Source of the DNA: Synergistaceae bacterium UBA4088
GTDB lineage: Bacteria; Synergistota; Synergistia; Synergistales; Thermovirgaceae
Assembly: GCA_002382605.1 (NCBI GenBank)
Contig: DFYG01000080.1
Location: 1 to 6,796 of the forward strand
Length of the DNA stretch: 6,796 bases
Direction of reading: 5' to 3'
This document shows, piece by piece, positions 1 through 5,579 of this stretch (position 1 is its first letter; every line of letters begins with the position of its first letter). The position numbers and the translations under genes were made by a program. A model generated the notes under the pieces. The model did no database searches, had not been told where the DNA came from, and saw only the letters and a list, made by a program, of their open reading frames with translations.

Positions 1-1
1 T

Positions 2-73
2 GTAGGGAAAGTGCGCAAGAGCCTGCCGTTCTTCCAGGAGATGGCTTACAGGCAATTTACACAAGAAAGTTGA
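2..73 (+). CDS. Possible 3' end of a chromosomal gene (partial)
   Basis: The frame starting at base 2 is open from the window edge to a TGA at 71-73 and would encode the last 23 residues of a protein, including SLPFFQEMAYRQF. This looks like plausible protein sequence, but the stretch is too short to assign a family. The frame starting at base 1 is also open, to a TAA at 76-78, so the choice of frame is uncertain. If real, it is the host gene lying upstream of tRNA-Phe, outside the integrated element. Confidence 0.3.
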   Translation, partial: VGKVRKSLPFFQEMAYRQFTQES

Positions 74-82
74 CTTAAGTCA
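71..82. repeat. Perfect 12-base palindrome upstream of tRNA-Phe
   Basis: TGACTTAAGTCA is a perfect palindrome that starts at the TGA stop codon of the possible upstream reading frame and ends 17 bases before the tRNA. It could be a protein-binding site in the tRNA promoter region or chance; nothing else in the window repeats it. Confidence 0.3.
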
Positions 83-99
83 TTCTTCAAAGCACACAT

Positions 100-175
100 G
101 GGTCGGTAGCTCAGTCGGTAGAGCATCGGACTGAAAATCCGAGTGTCGGCGGTTCAACTCCGCCCTGACCCACCA
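100..175 (+). tRNA. tRNA-Phe (anticodon GAA)
   Basis: A complete 76-base cloverleaf is visible. The acceptor stem GGGTCGG (100-106) pairs with CTGACCC (165-171) with one G-T wobble. The D arm contains AGCTCAGTCGGTAGAGC. The anticodon stem TCGGA/TCCGA (126-130 and 138-142) holds the loop CTGAAAA with anticodon GAA at 133-135. The T arm GGCGG-TTCAACT-CCGCC follows. The 3' CCA (173-175) is encoded in the DNA. The product decodes phenylalanine codons UUU and UUC. Its 3' end directly abuts a minus-strand tyrosine integrase gene, so it is the likely integration target. No convincing promoter is visible just upstream, so it may be co-transcribed with the preceding gene. Confidence 0.97.
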
Positions 176-181
176 GGAAAA
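138..181. other. Probable attachment site (attL) at the tRNA-Phe 3' end
   Basis: Integrative elements with tyrosine integrases often recombine in the 3' half of a tRNA gene and rebuild it with their own copy. Here the integrase gene is adjacent to the tRNA and converges on it, and the tRNA is intact. The exact crossover cannot be placed because no second copy of the tRNA 3' end occurs in the window. The boundaries given cover the anticodon stem to just past CCA and are approximate. Confidence 0.5.
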
Positions 182-1282
182 TCAAGGGGTTACAAGCCTG
201 AGACAGGGTTTGTGACCCCTCTTTTTTTGTGATTGTGCTAGATTTGTGATATTTCCCTTCTTGATCCTGTCCATCGTCTCAATACCGGGGCGCAGGCTCT
301 CGGAGTGATGGTGAGCGTACCTCATGATCATCGAGGTGTTCTTCCATCTGCCAAGCTTTTGAACCGCATAGAGGTCAACCCCGTTCTGAACGAGCCTCGT
401 GGCAAAGGTATGTCGCAGGTCGTGGAAGCGAAATCCTTCTACTTTGGCCCTTTCCAGAGCGCCACTAAAGGCTCGGAAGAGGTTCCGGTTGCTTATCCTG
501 GTGCCGGCGAGACTGGGGAAAACGAGTTCTGAGCTTTCCACCCTACCCTTCTCCTTCCGCGCCAGGATATTCATCACAGTCTCATTCAGTGGCAGGGTGT
601 CCACCCCCCCGTTCTTCTGCTCTGAGATGGTCACCGTCCGTCGGGACAAATCGATCTGGCTCCATCTCAGCTCGAGAACCTCGCTCAGCCTAAATCCAGT
701 ATGAATCGCATAGAGGATGATGTCGCGAAGCCACTCGGGTGAACTATTCAAGAGCCTGCCCTCTTCTTCCGACGTGAGCCATCGTTCCATCTGGTTATGA
801 ACTTTTTCCCGCGTCACTTTTTTGACGGGATTTTCTGACACCCACTCCCATTCCCTAATGGCAATGGTGAATGCGTGACTTAAAAGCGCCAGTTCATAAT
901 TGATAGTTCGGGGGGAAGCCTTTTCGGATCGACGCTTGAGCTTGTACTCCGCTATTTGCTTCGGCGTGATCTGCGTCAGCACCAGGTTTCCATAGTGATT
1001 GAACAGATGCTTTTTCAAGCTCTTGTCGCGCTGGTACGATCTCGGAGCCTTCTGGACTGCCGAATACTCCTCCAGGTACCTTTCGATCATCTCGCTGAAC
1101 TTGATATCCTCACCCGGAAGCCGCTCGAACCACTTCCCTTCCGCTATTTGCCCTTTTATCTTGTCAAAGATCCGTTTAGCCTGTTCCTTATCCTCTGTTT
1201 CCGTGGAACGCCTTTGTTGTTTGCCCGTATTGGGGTTTATAAAACTCATCCACCAGACCGAGCCCCTCTTGTAGAGTCCCAT
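182..1282 (-). CDS. int: Tyrosine recombinase / integrase
   Basis: This 366-residue site-specific recombinase would integrate and excise the element by cutting DNA through a tyrosine. Residues 1-50 look like a short Arm-type DNA-binding region (MGLYKRGSVWW). Residues 60-160 form the SAM-like core-binding domain. The catalytic domain carries R198 (HTGFR), K223 (EQK), H287 and R290 (FHDLRHTF), W313 in the position usually filled by His or Trp (LGRWK), and the nucleophile Y322 (MRYAH). All expected catalytic positions are present and the length is normal. The start at 1282 is chosen because AGGAGG lies six bases upstream; an in-frame extension to 1363 would overlap the upstream gene and has no better site. 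The gene begins one base after the excisionase-like stop codon, so translation is probably coupled. Its last ten or so codons lie in the tRNA terminator hairpin. Confidence 0.95.
   Translation of the reverse strand: MGLYKRGSVWWMSFINPNTGKQQRRSTETEDKEQAKRIFDKIKGQIAEGKWFERLPGEDIKFSEMIERYLEEYSAVQKAPRSYQRDKSLKKHLFNHYGNLVLTQITPKQIAEYKLKRRSEKASPRTINYELALLSHAFTIAIREWEWVSENPVKKVTREKVHNQMERWLTSEEEGRLLNSSPEWLRDIILYAIHTGFRLSEVLELRWSQIDLSRRTVTISEQKNGGVDTLPLNETVMNILARKEKGRVESSELVFPSLAGTRISNRNLFRAFSGALERAKVEGFRFHDLRHTFATRLVQNGVDLYAVQKLGRWKNTSMIMRYAHHHSESLRPGIETMDRIKKGNITNLAQSQKKRGHKPCLRLVTP
185..228 (+). terminator. Rho-independent terminator of tRNA-Phe
   Basis: AGGGGTTACAA (185-195) pairs with TTGTGACCCCT (210-220), giving an 11-base-pair stem with one G-T wobble. 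CCT/AGG can pair further inside the loop. The stem is followed by CTTTTTTT (221-228). It stands ten bases after the tRNA CCA and ends plus-strand transcription. It also lies inside the last codons of the converging integrase gene, so the same bases encode the integrase C-terminal tail. Confidence 0.9.
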
Positions 1283-1283
1283 G

Positions 1284-1682
1284 TCAGACCTCCTTTCCGG
1301 AGCCCATGACTTGGTCTGATTTCCCGTGGGAAGCAGTATAGCCTTCCCCCTTAACCTGGTCAATGGCCTTGCTGATCATCCGGTCGATGTCTGTGGTGGG
1401 CCCCCTTCTTTTTCTCGATCTACGGACTTTGGGGGGCTCTGGGGCAGGTTCTGTGGCAGGGATAGAAGATTCCTGCTCCTGCCCCTTATCCTTTACCGTG
1501 TCCTCCTTGACTACCCTATGCTTCTCCATCCAAGCACCTACATCTTCCCGCTTGAATCGGATCAGGCGTCCAACCTTATAGTGGGGGATCTCCTTGGCCC
1601 TGGCGTAAAGGGTCTTGGGCTTGATGCCGAGGTAGGCTGAGACATCGTTGATTGTAAGATAACCTCTAAACGCTTCCTGCAT
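1284..1682 (-). CDS. Excisionase-like helix-turn-helix protein
   Basis: This 132-residue protein is probably a recombination directionality factor or a regulator of the integrase. Residues 9-57 are a classic HTH_17/excisionase-family domain, reading LTINDVSAYLGIKPKTLYA, then a basic loop and FKREDVGAWM. Residues 60-90 are a charged, proline-rich linker with a basic patch RRSRKRRG. Residues 92-132 form a distinct tail rich in Gly, Lys and His. The family usually has 60-80 residues, so the C-terminal extension is long. I recall similar tails on Xis-like proteins next to integrases in deltaproteobacteria, but could not check this. The start has GGGAGA eight bases upstream. The gene forms an operon with int, with one base between them. 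A transcriptional regulator role is the main alternative. Confidence 0.85.
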   Translation of the reverse strand: MQEAFRGYLTINDVSAYLGIKPKTLYARAKEIPHYKVGRLIRFKREDVGAWMEKHRVVKEDTVKDKGQEQESSIPATEPAPEPPKVRRSRKRRGPTTDIDRMISKAIDQVKGEGYTASHGKSDQVMGSGKEV

Positions 1683-1694
1683 CGCAATGCTCTC

Positions 1695-1723
1695 CCTTCC
1701 GGGAACGAGGGAGTAACATCATC
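1695..1723 (-). repeat. Shared leader block, copy A (before the excisionase-like gene)
   Basis: Read on the minus strand, the block is GATGATGTT, ten variable bases, then TCCCGGAAGG, ending 12 bases before the ATG at 1682. The same arrangement occurs at 2191-2219 before another minus-strand gene, with 23 of 29 positions identical and the same spacing. The last bases form part of the ribosome binding region. It may be an operator, a duplicated leader or an RNA element. Confidence 0.7.
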
Positions 1724-1730
1724 GGGTTCA

Positions 1731-1758
1731 TGATGAGGCAGGGCGTCCTGCCCCATCA
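1731..1758. promoter_or_regulatory. Strong hairpin in the excisionase-like leader
   Basis: TGATG-A-GGCAGG (1731-1742) pairs with CCTGCC-C-CATCA (1747-1758) around the four-base loop GCGT. This is 11 pairs with one internal A/C mismatch. It sits 49 bases upstream of the excisionase-like start and just above shared leader copy A. No U-tract follows it in either direction, so it is not a typical terminator. An operator for a dimeric regulator or an mRNA leader hairpin are both possible. Confidence 0.55.
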
Positions 1759-1786
1759 CTCTTAACTTTATCGAAAAACCTGTTCC

Positions 1787-1829
1787 CTTATGATATTATT
1801 GTGTTTTTGTCGCTAACCCACATCATAAG
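1787..1829. promoter_or_regulatory. AT-rich region bracketed by an 8-base inverted repeat
   Basis: CTTATGAT (1787-1794) and ATCATAAG (1822-1829) form a perfect inverted repeat around 27 AT-rich bases. On the minus strand the segment contains TAATAT as a loose -10-like motif, but I could not find a matching -35. It is a reasonable place for the int/xis promoter and its operators or for integrase arm sites. A direct repeat CTGTTCCCTT also occurs at 1780-1789 and 1855-1864. Confidence 0.35.
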
Positions 1830-1921
1830 ATCCAAGCTGATGCGGTTGGGGCATCTGTTCCCTTGGCCATCTCGCACAAGGAGTATAGGATTGATTCCTC
1901 GGTCTGGATCTCTATTTCAGC

Positions 1922-2179
1922 TCAGACGCCGTAGACCGCAACCAGGCTGTAGCGCGCAGGCTCCTGGTCGTATTTGCCATTCATCCAGCGGCCCTGAGAG
2001 ACCATTGCCCGCCAGTGAGTCCTGACCACGCCTTCGTCGGCTTCGAACTTTGCGACCGCCCAAGGAATAGCGGTCTCGGAGTCCCAGCCGCCAATAACAA
2101 TTAGATACCAAGTATCAACAACTGCGTGATAATCATGGGGATCTTTTACATAAAGCGGCGAACAGTTTCGAATTTTCAT
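1922..2179 (-). CDS. Small unrecognised tryptophan-rich protein
   Basis: This encodes 85 residues starting MKIRNCSPLYVKD and ending SLVAVYGV. No family is recognised. It has five tryptophans (W24, W32, W40, W56, W65) and several tyrosines, no signal peptide and no clear membrane segment, so it is probably a small soluble protein with a beta-rich fold. The ATG at 2179 is preferred because AGGTAGG lies seven bases upstream. An in-frame ATG pair further up (2218) would add 13 residues, MMLPSRSRKVGCV, but has no ribosome binding site. It is divergent from the 594-residue gene and on the same strand as xis and int, 239 bases away. A role in element control or as a small accessory or anti-host protein would be guesswork. 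Confidence 0.65.
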   Translation of the reverse strand: MKIRNCSPLYVKDPHDYHAVVDTWYLIVIGGWDSETAIPWAVAKFEADEGVVRTHWRAMVSQGRWMNGKYDQEPARYSLVAVYGV

Positions 2180-2333
2180 TACACAGCCTACCTTCCGGGA
2201 TCGCGATGGCAACATCATCTTGAACGCGTTCGCTTAAAAGGATATGATTGCCGCGACCCCTAAAATTGATATAGGCAGTCACTGTTCATAGCTGGTCAGC
2301 ATGGAACCTGAGTAGAGTCTGGACAGACATCTG
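2180..2333. promoter_or_regulatory. Divergent intergenic control region
   Basis: This 154-base gap separates the minus-strand early genes from the plus-strand 594-residue gene and must hold promoters for at least one direction. It contains shared leader copy B, the palindrome GAACGCGTTC (2222-2231), and an inverted repeat GTCTG-GA-CAGAC (2317-2328) five bases before the ATG at 2334. TTGATA at 2266-2271 resembles a -35 box, but no good -10 follows at the right distance. Promoter positions are not resolved. Confidence 0.45.
2191..2219 (-). repeat. Shared leader block, copy B (before the small unknown gene)
   Basis: This is the second copy of the block described at 1695-1723: GATGATGTT, ten variable bases, TCCCGGAAGG on the minus strand, ending 11 bases before the ATG at 2179. 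A perfect palindrome GAACGCGTTC (2222-2231) lies immediately upstream of this copy but not of copy A. Confidence 0.7.
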
Positions 2334-4118
2334 ATGAGCACGGCGCTAGAAGACATTTCCTGCAATTTCACAAAAAGGCTGAACGAGCTGGCCCTAGCCT
2401 TGGGCAAGAACAATCACTATGCGGCTTTCTTTCACGATTGCATCAGCCGTGAAATCACCCTGCTGCAGGAATCCATCAATCCCGACCTTGGCACTTCTGC
2501 AACCGATCTCCTGCCGGAGTTTGTTTCCCATCCTCTGCCGCTTCATGACGATCGAATCATGTTCTTGCCCATGTACCTCGACAGCAGTGATCCTGTTTAC
2601 CCCGCTGAGGACAGGCTACTAAAGGAGTGGATATCTAAAGACAGGGCGCCAGGCACCCACTTCCGGATGGCGAAGGAATACTACTCCCAGAAAGAATCCT
2701 GGATTGTTCAGAAGATCATGTCGCTATCGGAAGAGTTTGTGGGGGGGTTGCGGAAAATAAGCCATGAGAAAGGGGTTCCCGTCCCTTCCCTGCACAATAT
2801 GTATGTCCTGATGACAGGAATTGGCGATTTTATTACGATGCCCCAGCATCAACCCTTATTGCCCGCCTATCTGCTCTATCCTGTTCCCGCAACCCTCGCC
2901 GAGGATCGGAGAGATGAACTGCTGGCAAGCGTTTGGAAGAATATTCTCGATCTTCTTGTCGAATCCTACTGGGTCATGCTCATGGTCGGGCTGGTCGATT
3001 TGCTGAATGTCTTGGGAAATTTCAGGACATTCGGGTTGGAGGAGGCACGGAAATATCTCATCCATACAGCTGTGTATTCGGAGCTTGAGCGGCGGATCAT
3101 GTGCATCGGGAGCCGCGGGGATCTCAGATCATACATGAAGGAGGAGTTCCCCGTGTTTGAATGGCTACTTGAATCTTTTCAGCAATTTGTCGTCGGATCC
3201 GCCAGAATCGCCGTCAAGAAAGACAAGCGTAAGGTCGACTATCCCTTGAGTCCCCTGGATCATACGGCAAGGATGCCGAAGGAAAGATACGCACAACGAA
3301 AGGCAAGTGATGAACCGGAGGATTCCTCACCGGAAACCAGTGATAGTTCAAATAAAGAGTTGGATTACGATGGATTGGACATGCTCGATCCTGAGGAACG
3401 TATGATGCGCATCGAAGCAATCAAGGAGAAATGGGAAAAAGAAGGCGGGAAACTCTCCCTTGATGAATGGATCGACGAGCAGATCGCAAAGAATGTAAAG
3501 GGCGTCGGTGACGATTCGGATAGCAACATTAAAATAAAGACGTACAAGGAAAAGGAAGTGCTCCTGTCTGAAGTCACGGTGCTAAACCTATTCGAGCAGA
3601 GGATGGAGCTCCAGGGGCTTCTCATGGCGCACAGGCTCTGGGGAGACCCTGACAAGGTTACCCATTATCTTTTCGCGACTGTCAACAATCTGAGCCGGAC
3701 GATAGTACTCAATGTCTTCTCCACCAAACTGGAGGCACGTTATGGGATGTCCCTGTCTACCTGGAAGAGGAGACTACAAGACATCCAGCAAGGTAAAATT
3801 GATATTCCTCCTGACCCCAAGCGTCCCTCGGGTGTCCGTCATCCCAATGACCTTTACAAGAGTGAAATCAAAGATATTCAGGAAGACAAAGGATATAAAC
3901 AGCGACATAAAGCGAAAGACCACCTGACCCAGAACGAATTGATAAAAAAATGTCAGGAGGCAGGGATGCAACTGAGTCGAACCAGCCTCAGAAATAAGCT
4001 CAGTCATCTTGTAAAAGAAAATAAAATTCCTGTCCGCAAAGACGGGATATCCAATCTCTTCGACGAAAAAGACCTGCCGTTGATTGTTCGCGAACTCGCC
4101 AAGCTGATCAAGAAATAA
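2334..4118 (+). CDS. Unrecognised 594-residue protein with possible C-terminal DNA-binding domain
   Basis: I do not recognise this family. Residues 1-290 look like a mostly helical globular region, including a hydrophobic stretch around 207-228 (YWVMLMVGLVDLLNVL) that contains an Asp and is more likely a buried helix than a membrane segment. Residues 291-400 are charged and low in complexity, with an acidic Ser/Asp/Glu patch (326-350) and a helix rich in Lys and Glu (353-390), likely a flexible linker. Residues 405-480 are again helical. Residues 530-585 (LTQNELIKKC, SRTSLRNKLSHLV, then a basic turn and FDEKDL) resemble a winged helix or MerR/excisionase-like helix-turn-helix. The start at 2334 is the first ATG after an in-frame TAG at 2313, but no Shine-Dalgarno site is visible, so translation may be weak or leaderless. 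A regulator, replication initiator or effector is possible; none is shown. Confidence 0.85.
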   Translation: MSTALEDISCNFTKRLNELALALGKNNHYAAFFHDCISREITLLQESINPDLGTSATDLLPEFVSHPLPLHDDRIMFLPMYLDSSDPVYPAEDRLLKEWISKDRAPGTHFRMAKEYYSQKESWIVQKIMSLSEEFVGGLRKISHEKGVPVPSLHNMYVLMTGIGDFITMPQHQPLLPAYLLYPVPATLAEDRRDELLASVWKNILDLLVESYWVMLMVGLVDLLNVLGNFRTFGLEEARKYLIHTAVYSELERRIMCIGSRGDLRSYMKEEFPVFEWLLESFQQFVVGSARIAVKKDKRKVDYPLSPLDHTARMPKERYAQRKASDEPEDSSPETSDSSNKELDYDGLDMLDPEERMMRIEAIKEKWEKEGGKLSLDEWIDEQIAKNVKGVGDDSDSNIKIKTYKEKEVLLSEVTVLNLFEQRMELQGLLMAHRLWGDPDKVTHYLFATVNNLSRTIVLNVFSTKLEARYGMSLSTWKRRLQDIQQGKIDIPPDPKRPSGVRHPNDLYKSEIKDIQEDKGYKQRHKAKDHLTQNELIKKCQEAGMQLSRTSLRNKLSHLVKENKIPVRKDGISNLFDEKDLPLIVRELAKLIKK

Positions 4119-4300
4119 CTCCACCCGAATCTTTACCCAGATCCCTATCCTTTTTCATATCTATATCCATCTCCGTTCCGCAGCCTCCAGTGACCAGCTT
4201 TGAGCTGTGTCGTCTTGTGTAGCGCCCAAATCCGATGATGACCATTCCCATCGTCATCACCGGGTGACCGGGCCACACAAAATTTTTCTAGGAGGTTTTT
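4119..4300 (+). promoter_or_regulatory. Structured leader before the ParB-like gene
   Basis: This 182-base gap has no coding potential I can support. Its first 70 bases are pyrimidine-rich. CAGCT-TTG-AGCTG (4195-4207) is a small hairpin. GATGATGA (4234-4241) pairs with TCGTCATC (4251-4258) with one G-T wobble. The next bases, CCGG-GTGA-CCGG (4260-4271), form a short stem with a GNRA-type tetraloop. An AT-rich run and the strong ribosome binding site AGGAGG (4290-4295) follow, five bases before the ATG. Two consecutive hairpins just before the ribosome binding site suggest an mRNA leader or operator. No terminator with a clean U-tract is seen after the 594-residue gene. Confidence 0.45.
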
Positions 4301-5557
4301 ATGGAAAGTCAGAGTCTATCCCAAGCAGTACCCGTCGTAACCGGAGATCGTATTCAAGGCTCCCCTGAGAGCCTTGAAAAACGACGTAGCGGAGGGGGTC
4401 CTCACGAACCCTTCACCCGACCAGGCAAAGTCCCAGGACACCTGTTCCCTACTGTCGGTCGGTCAATCGAGGATGTCCGCATCGAGGACATACAGTCTAT
4501 CAATCGTATCCCCGATCCCATCAACCCCACCTCGGCTGAAAGACCCTACTTGGCCAAGACCGAGAAAGGTTATTTTTGCATTGATGGTTCCGACAAGATC
4601 GCTACAGCGGCAGCAAAGAGTGGATCTTCTTCTGTTGTCTCCTGTGCAGTCGATACTCTTGCGGAACACGATGACGATGATCTCGTTGTTCGCAAGGCCA
4701 CCATAAGGTCCGCGACCAGAGGTGGTAAAGCCGAGCACATGGAACTTTGTCGAAATGCCGTGTTCCTTCTTAATTGGCATACGTCATCAAACCCCAACCT
4801 GAAGGTCAACACGCATGGTGGCAGGAGGAGAGGACCAGAGTTTACGAGCAACGCACTCGATAATGCATACAAGGTTCTTTCGGATTTGCTTTGCAAGAGT
4901 GAAACGACGATCGCGGGGTACGTGGATCATATCAAGTACCTCACCGCCGAAGCCGTCCGTTTCTTTATCGTTAACAGAGTTAAAAAGGAATATTTCGACG
5001 ACATGCGTGTGGAGAAACGTCAGCTCGTCGCAAAGTTAATCGAGGAAGGTCAATCCGATGAGCAGATAGCCGCGGCAGTGTCATCAAAGATGATCACTCG
5101 GTATGCCAGCTTCTCATCGGACAAGAAAAAGAAAAAAGATGCCCAAGCGGCTGAGAAAAAGCAGCCCACCGAAAGGACTAAGCGAAGTGGTCGGTCCGCC
5201 AAGGAGAATGGTCAGGATGTTCCTGATCCAAAGAGCGTAAGTCCTGCTCCCGAGGACCACAGAACCGGCAGTACCAACGGCAACAACACCGCTCGCGGTC
5301 CGGAACCTGACCCCGGAACGCAAGCCCAAACCATCAACAATAACGACTTGGAAGATGGTGTTATCAGGGACGAAGACCTAGACAGCCCTTTCACTGTGGA
5401 GGACATCAAGAATGCCGCCCGCGGCATTTCGATGCGCCTTCACGCTCACATGGAGGCGGATCTTGGCCCCGAGCAGCTCAAGAGCTGCTTCGAACGGGAG
5501 ATGGCTAATCTGTCTGACCTTCTCCGCAAGACCGAAAGCCTTCTGATGGCTAGCTGA
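4301..5557 (+). CDS. ParB/Srx-like domain protein, possible DpdB-like partner
   Basis: This encodes 418 residues. Residues 1-50 are a disordered, Gly/Pro-rich head. Residues 55-140 follow the ParB N-terminal pattern: IEDVRIEDIQSI, then KGYFCIDGSDKIATAAAKSG and a strand leading to LAEHDDDDLVVRKATIRS. The usual GERR/GHHR nucleotide-binding signature reads GSDK, so the arginines are missing. Residues 144-225 are helical with a basic segment GGRRRGPE (173-180) and a possible helix-turn-helix at 189-222. A Lys-rich stretch (KKKKKDAQAAEKK, 275-287) and a polar linker (288-350) lead to an acidic helical tail. The gene has AGGAGG five bases before its ATG and is followed after 22 bases by the TGT-like gene, indicating an operon. 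Known Dpd islands pair DpdA with a ParB-like DpdB; a partition or regulatory protein is the alternative. Fold assignment is fairly firm, function is inferred. Confidence 0.75.
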   Translation: MESQSLSQAVPVVTGDRIQGSPESLEKRRSGGGPHEPFTRPGKVPGHLFPTVGRSIEDVRIEDIQSINRIPDPINPTSAERPYLAKTEKGYFCIDGSDKIATAAAKSGSSSVVSCAVDTLAEHDDDDLVVRKATIRSATRGGKAEHMELCRNAVFLLNWHTSSNPNLKVNTHGGRRRGPEFTSNALDNAYKVLSDLLCKSETTIAGYVDHIKYLTAEAVRFFIVNRVKKEYFDDMRVEKRQLVAKLIEEGQSDEQIAAAVSSKMITRYASFSSDKKKKKDAQAAEKKQPTERTKRSGRSAKENGQDVPDPKSVSPAPEDHRTGSTNGNNTARGPEPDPGTQAQTINNNDLEDGVIRDEDLDSPFTVEDIKNAARGISMRLHAHMEADLGPEQLKSCFEREMANLSDLLRKTESLLMAS

Positions 5558-5579
5558 AGACCAGGAGGCTGGCGGTCAG

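Noticed and set aside
70..99. TTGACT at 70-75 as the -35 box of the tRNA-Phe promoter.
   Set aside because: A -10 box at the normal distance would fall at about 93-98, almost touching the tRNA, and no such box is present.
305..1309. Several plus-strand frames opposite the integrase gene.
   Set aside because: They have no ribosome binding sites or recognisable domains and lie antisense to a well-supported gene.
182..1363. A longer integrase starting at 1363.
   Set aside because: The extra 27 residues overlap the excisionase-like gene and are not integrase-like. The start at 1282 has AGGAGG at six bases and the typical MGLYKRG opening.
1562..1759. A 65-codon minus-strand frame overlapping the excisionase-like gene.
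   Set aside because: It begins at GTG without a ribosome binding site inside the hairpin region and overlaps a gene with a clear helix-turn-helix domain in another frame.
207..3000. CRISPR array or tandem repeat tract.
   Set aside because: No regularly spaced repeats were seen in this range; repeats are limited to the two leader blocks and short inverted repeats listed.
2952..3018. A transmembrane helix in the 594-residue protein.
   Set aside because: The hydrophobic stretch near residues 207-228 contains an Asp, lacks flanking positive residues and lies in a generally helical soluble-looking region.
4260..4295. A preQ1-type riboswitch before the modification operon.
   Set aside because: It would fit the biology, but the P1 stem, the conserved C-containing loop and the A-rich tail pairing of class I preQ1 riboswitches cannot be laid out here. 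Only a four-pair GTGA hairpin is present.
4301..5557. Plasmid partition ParB with a parA partner.
   Set aside because: No ParA-type ATPase is encoded nearby, the GERR signature is missing and no parS-like repeats were seen. Partition is kept only as an alternative.
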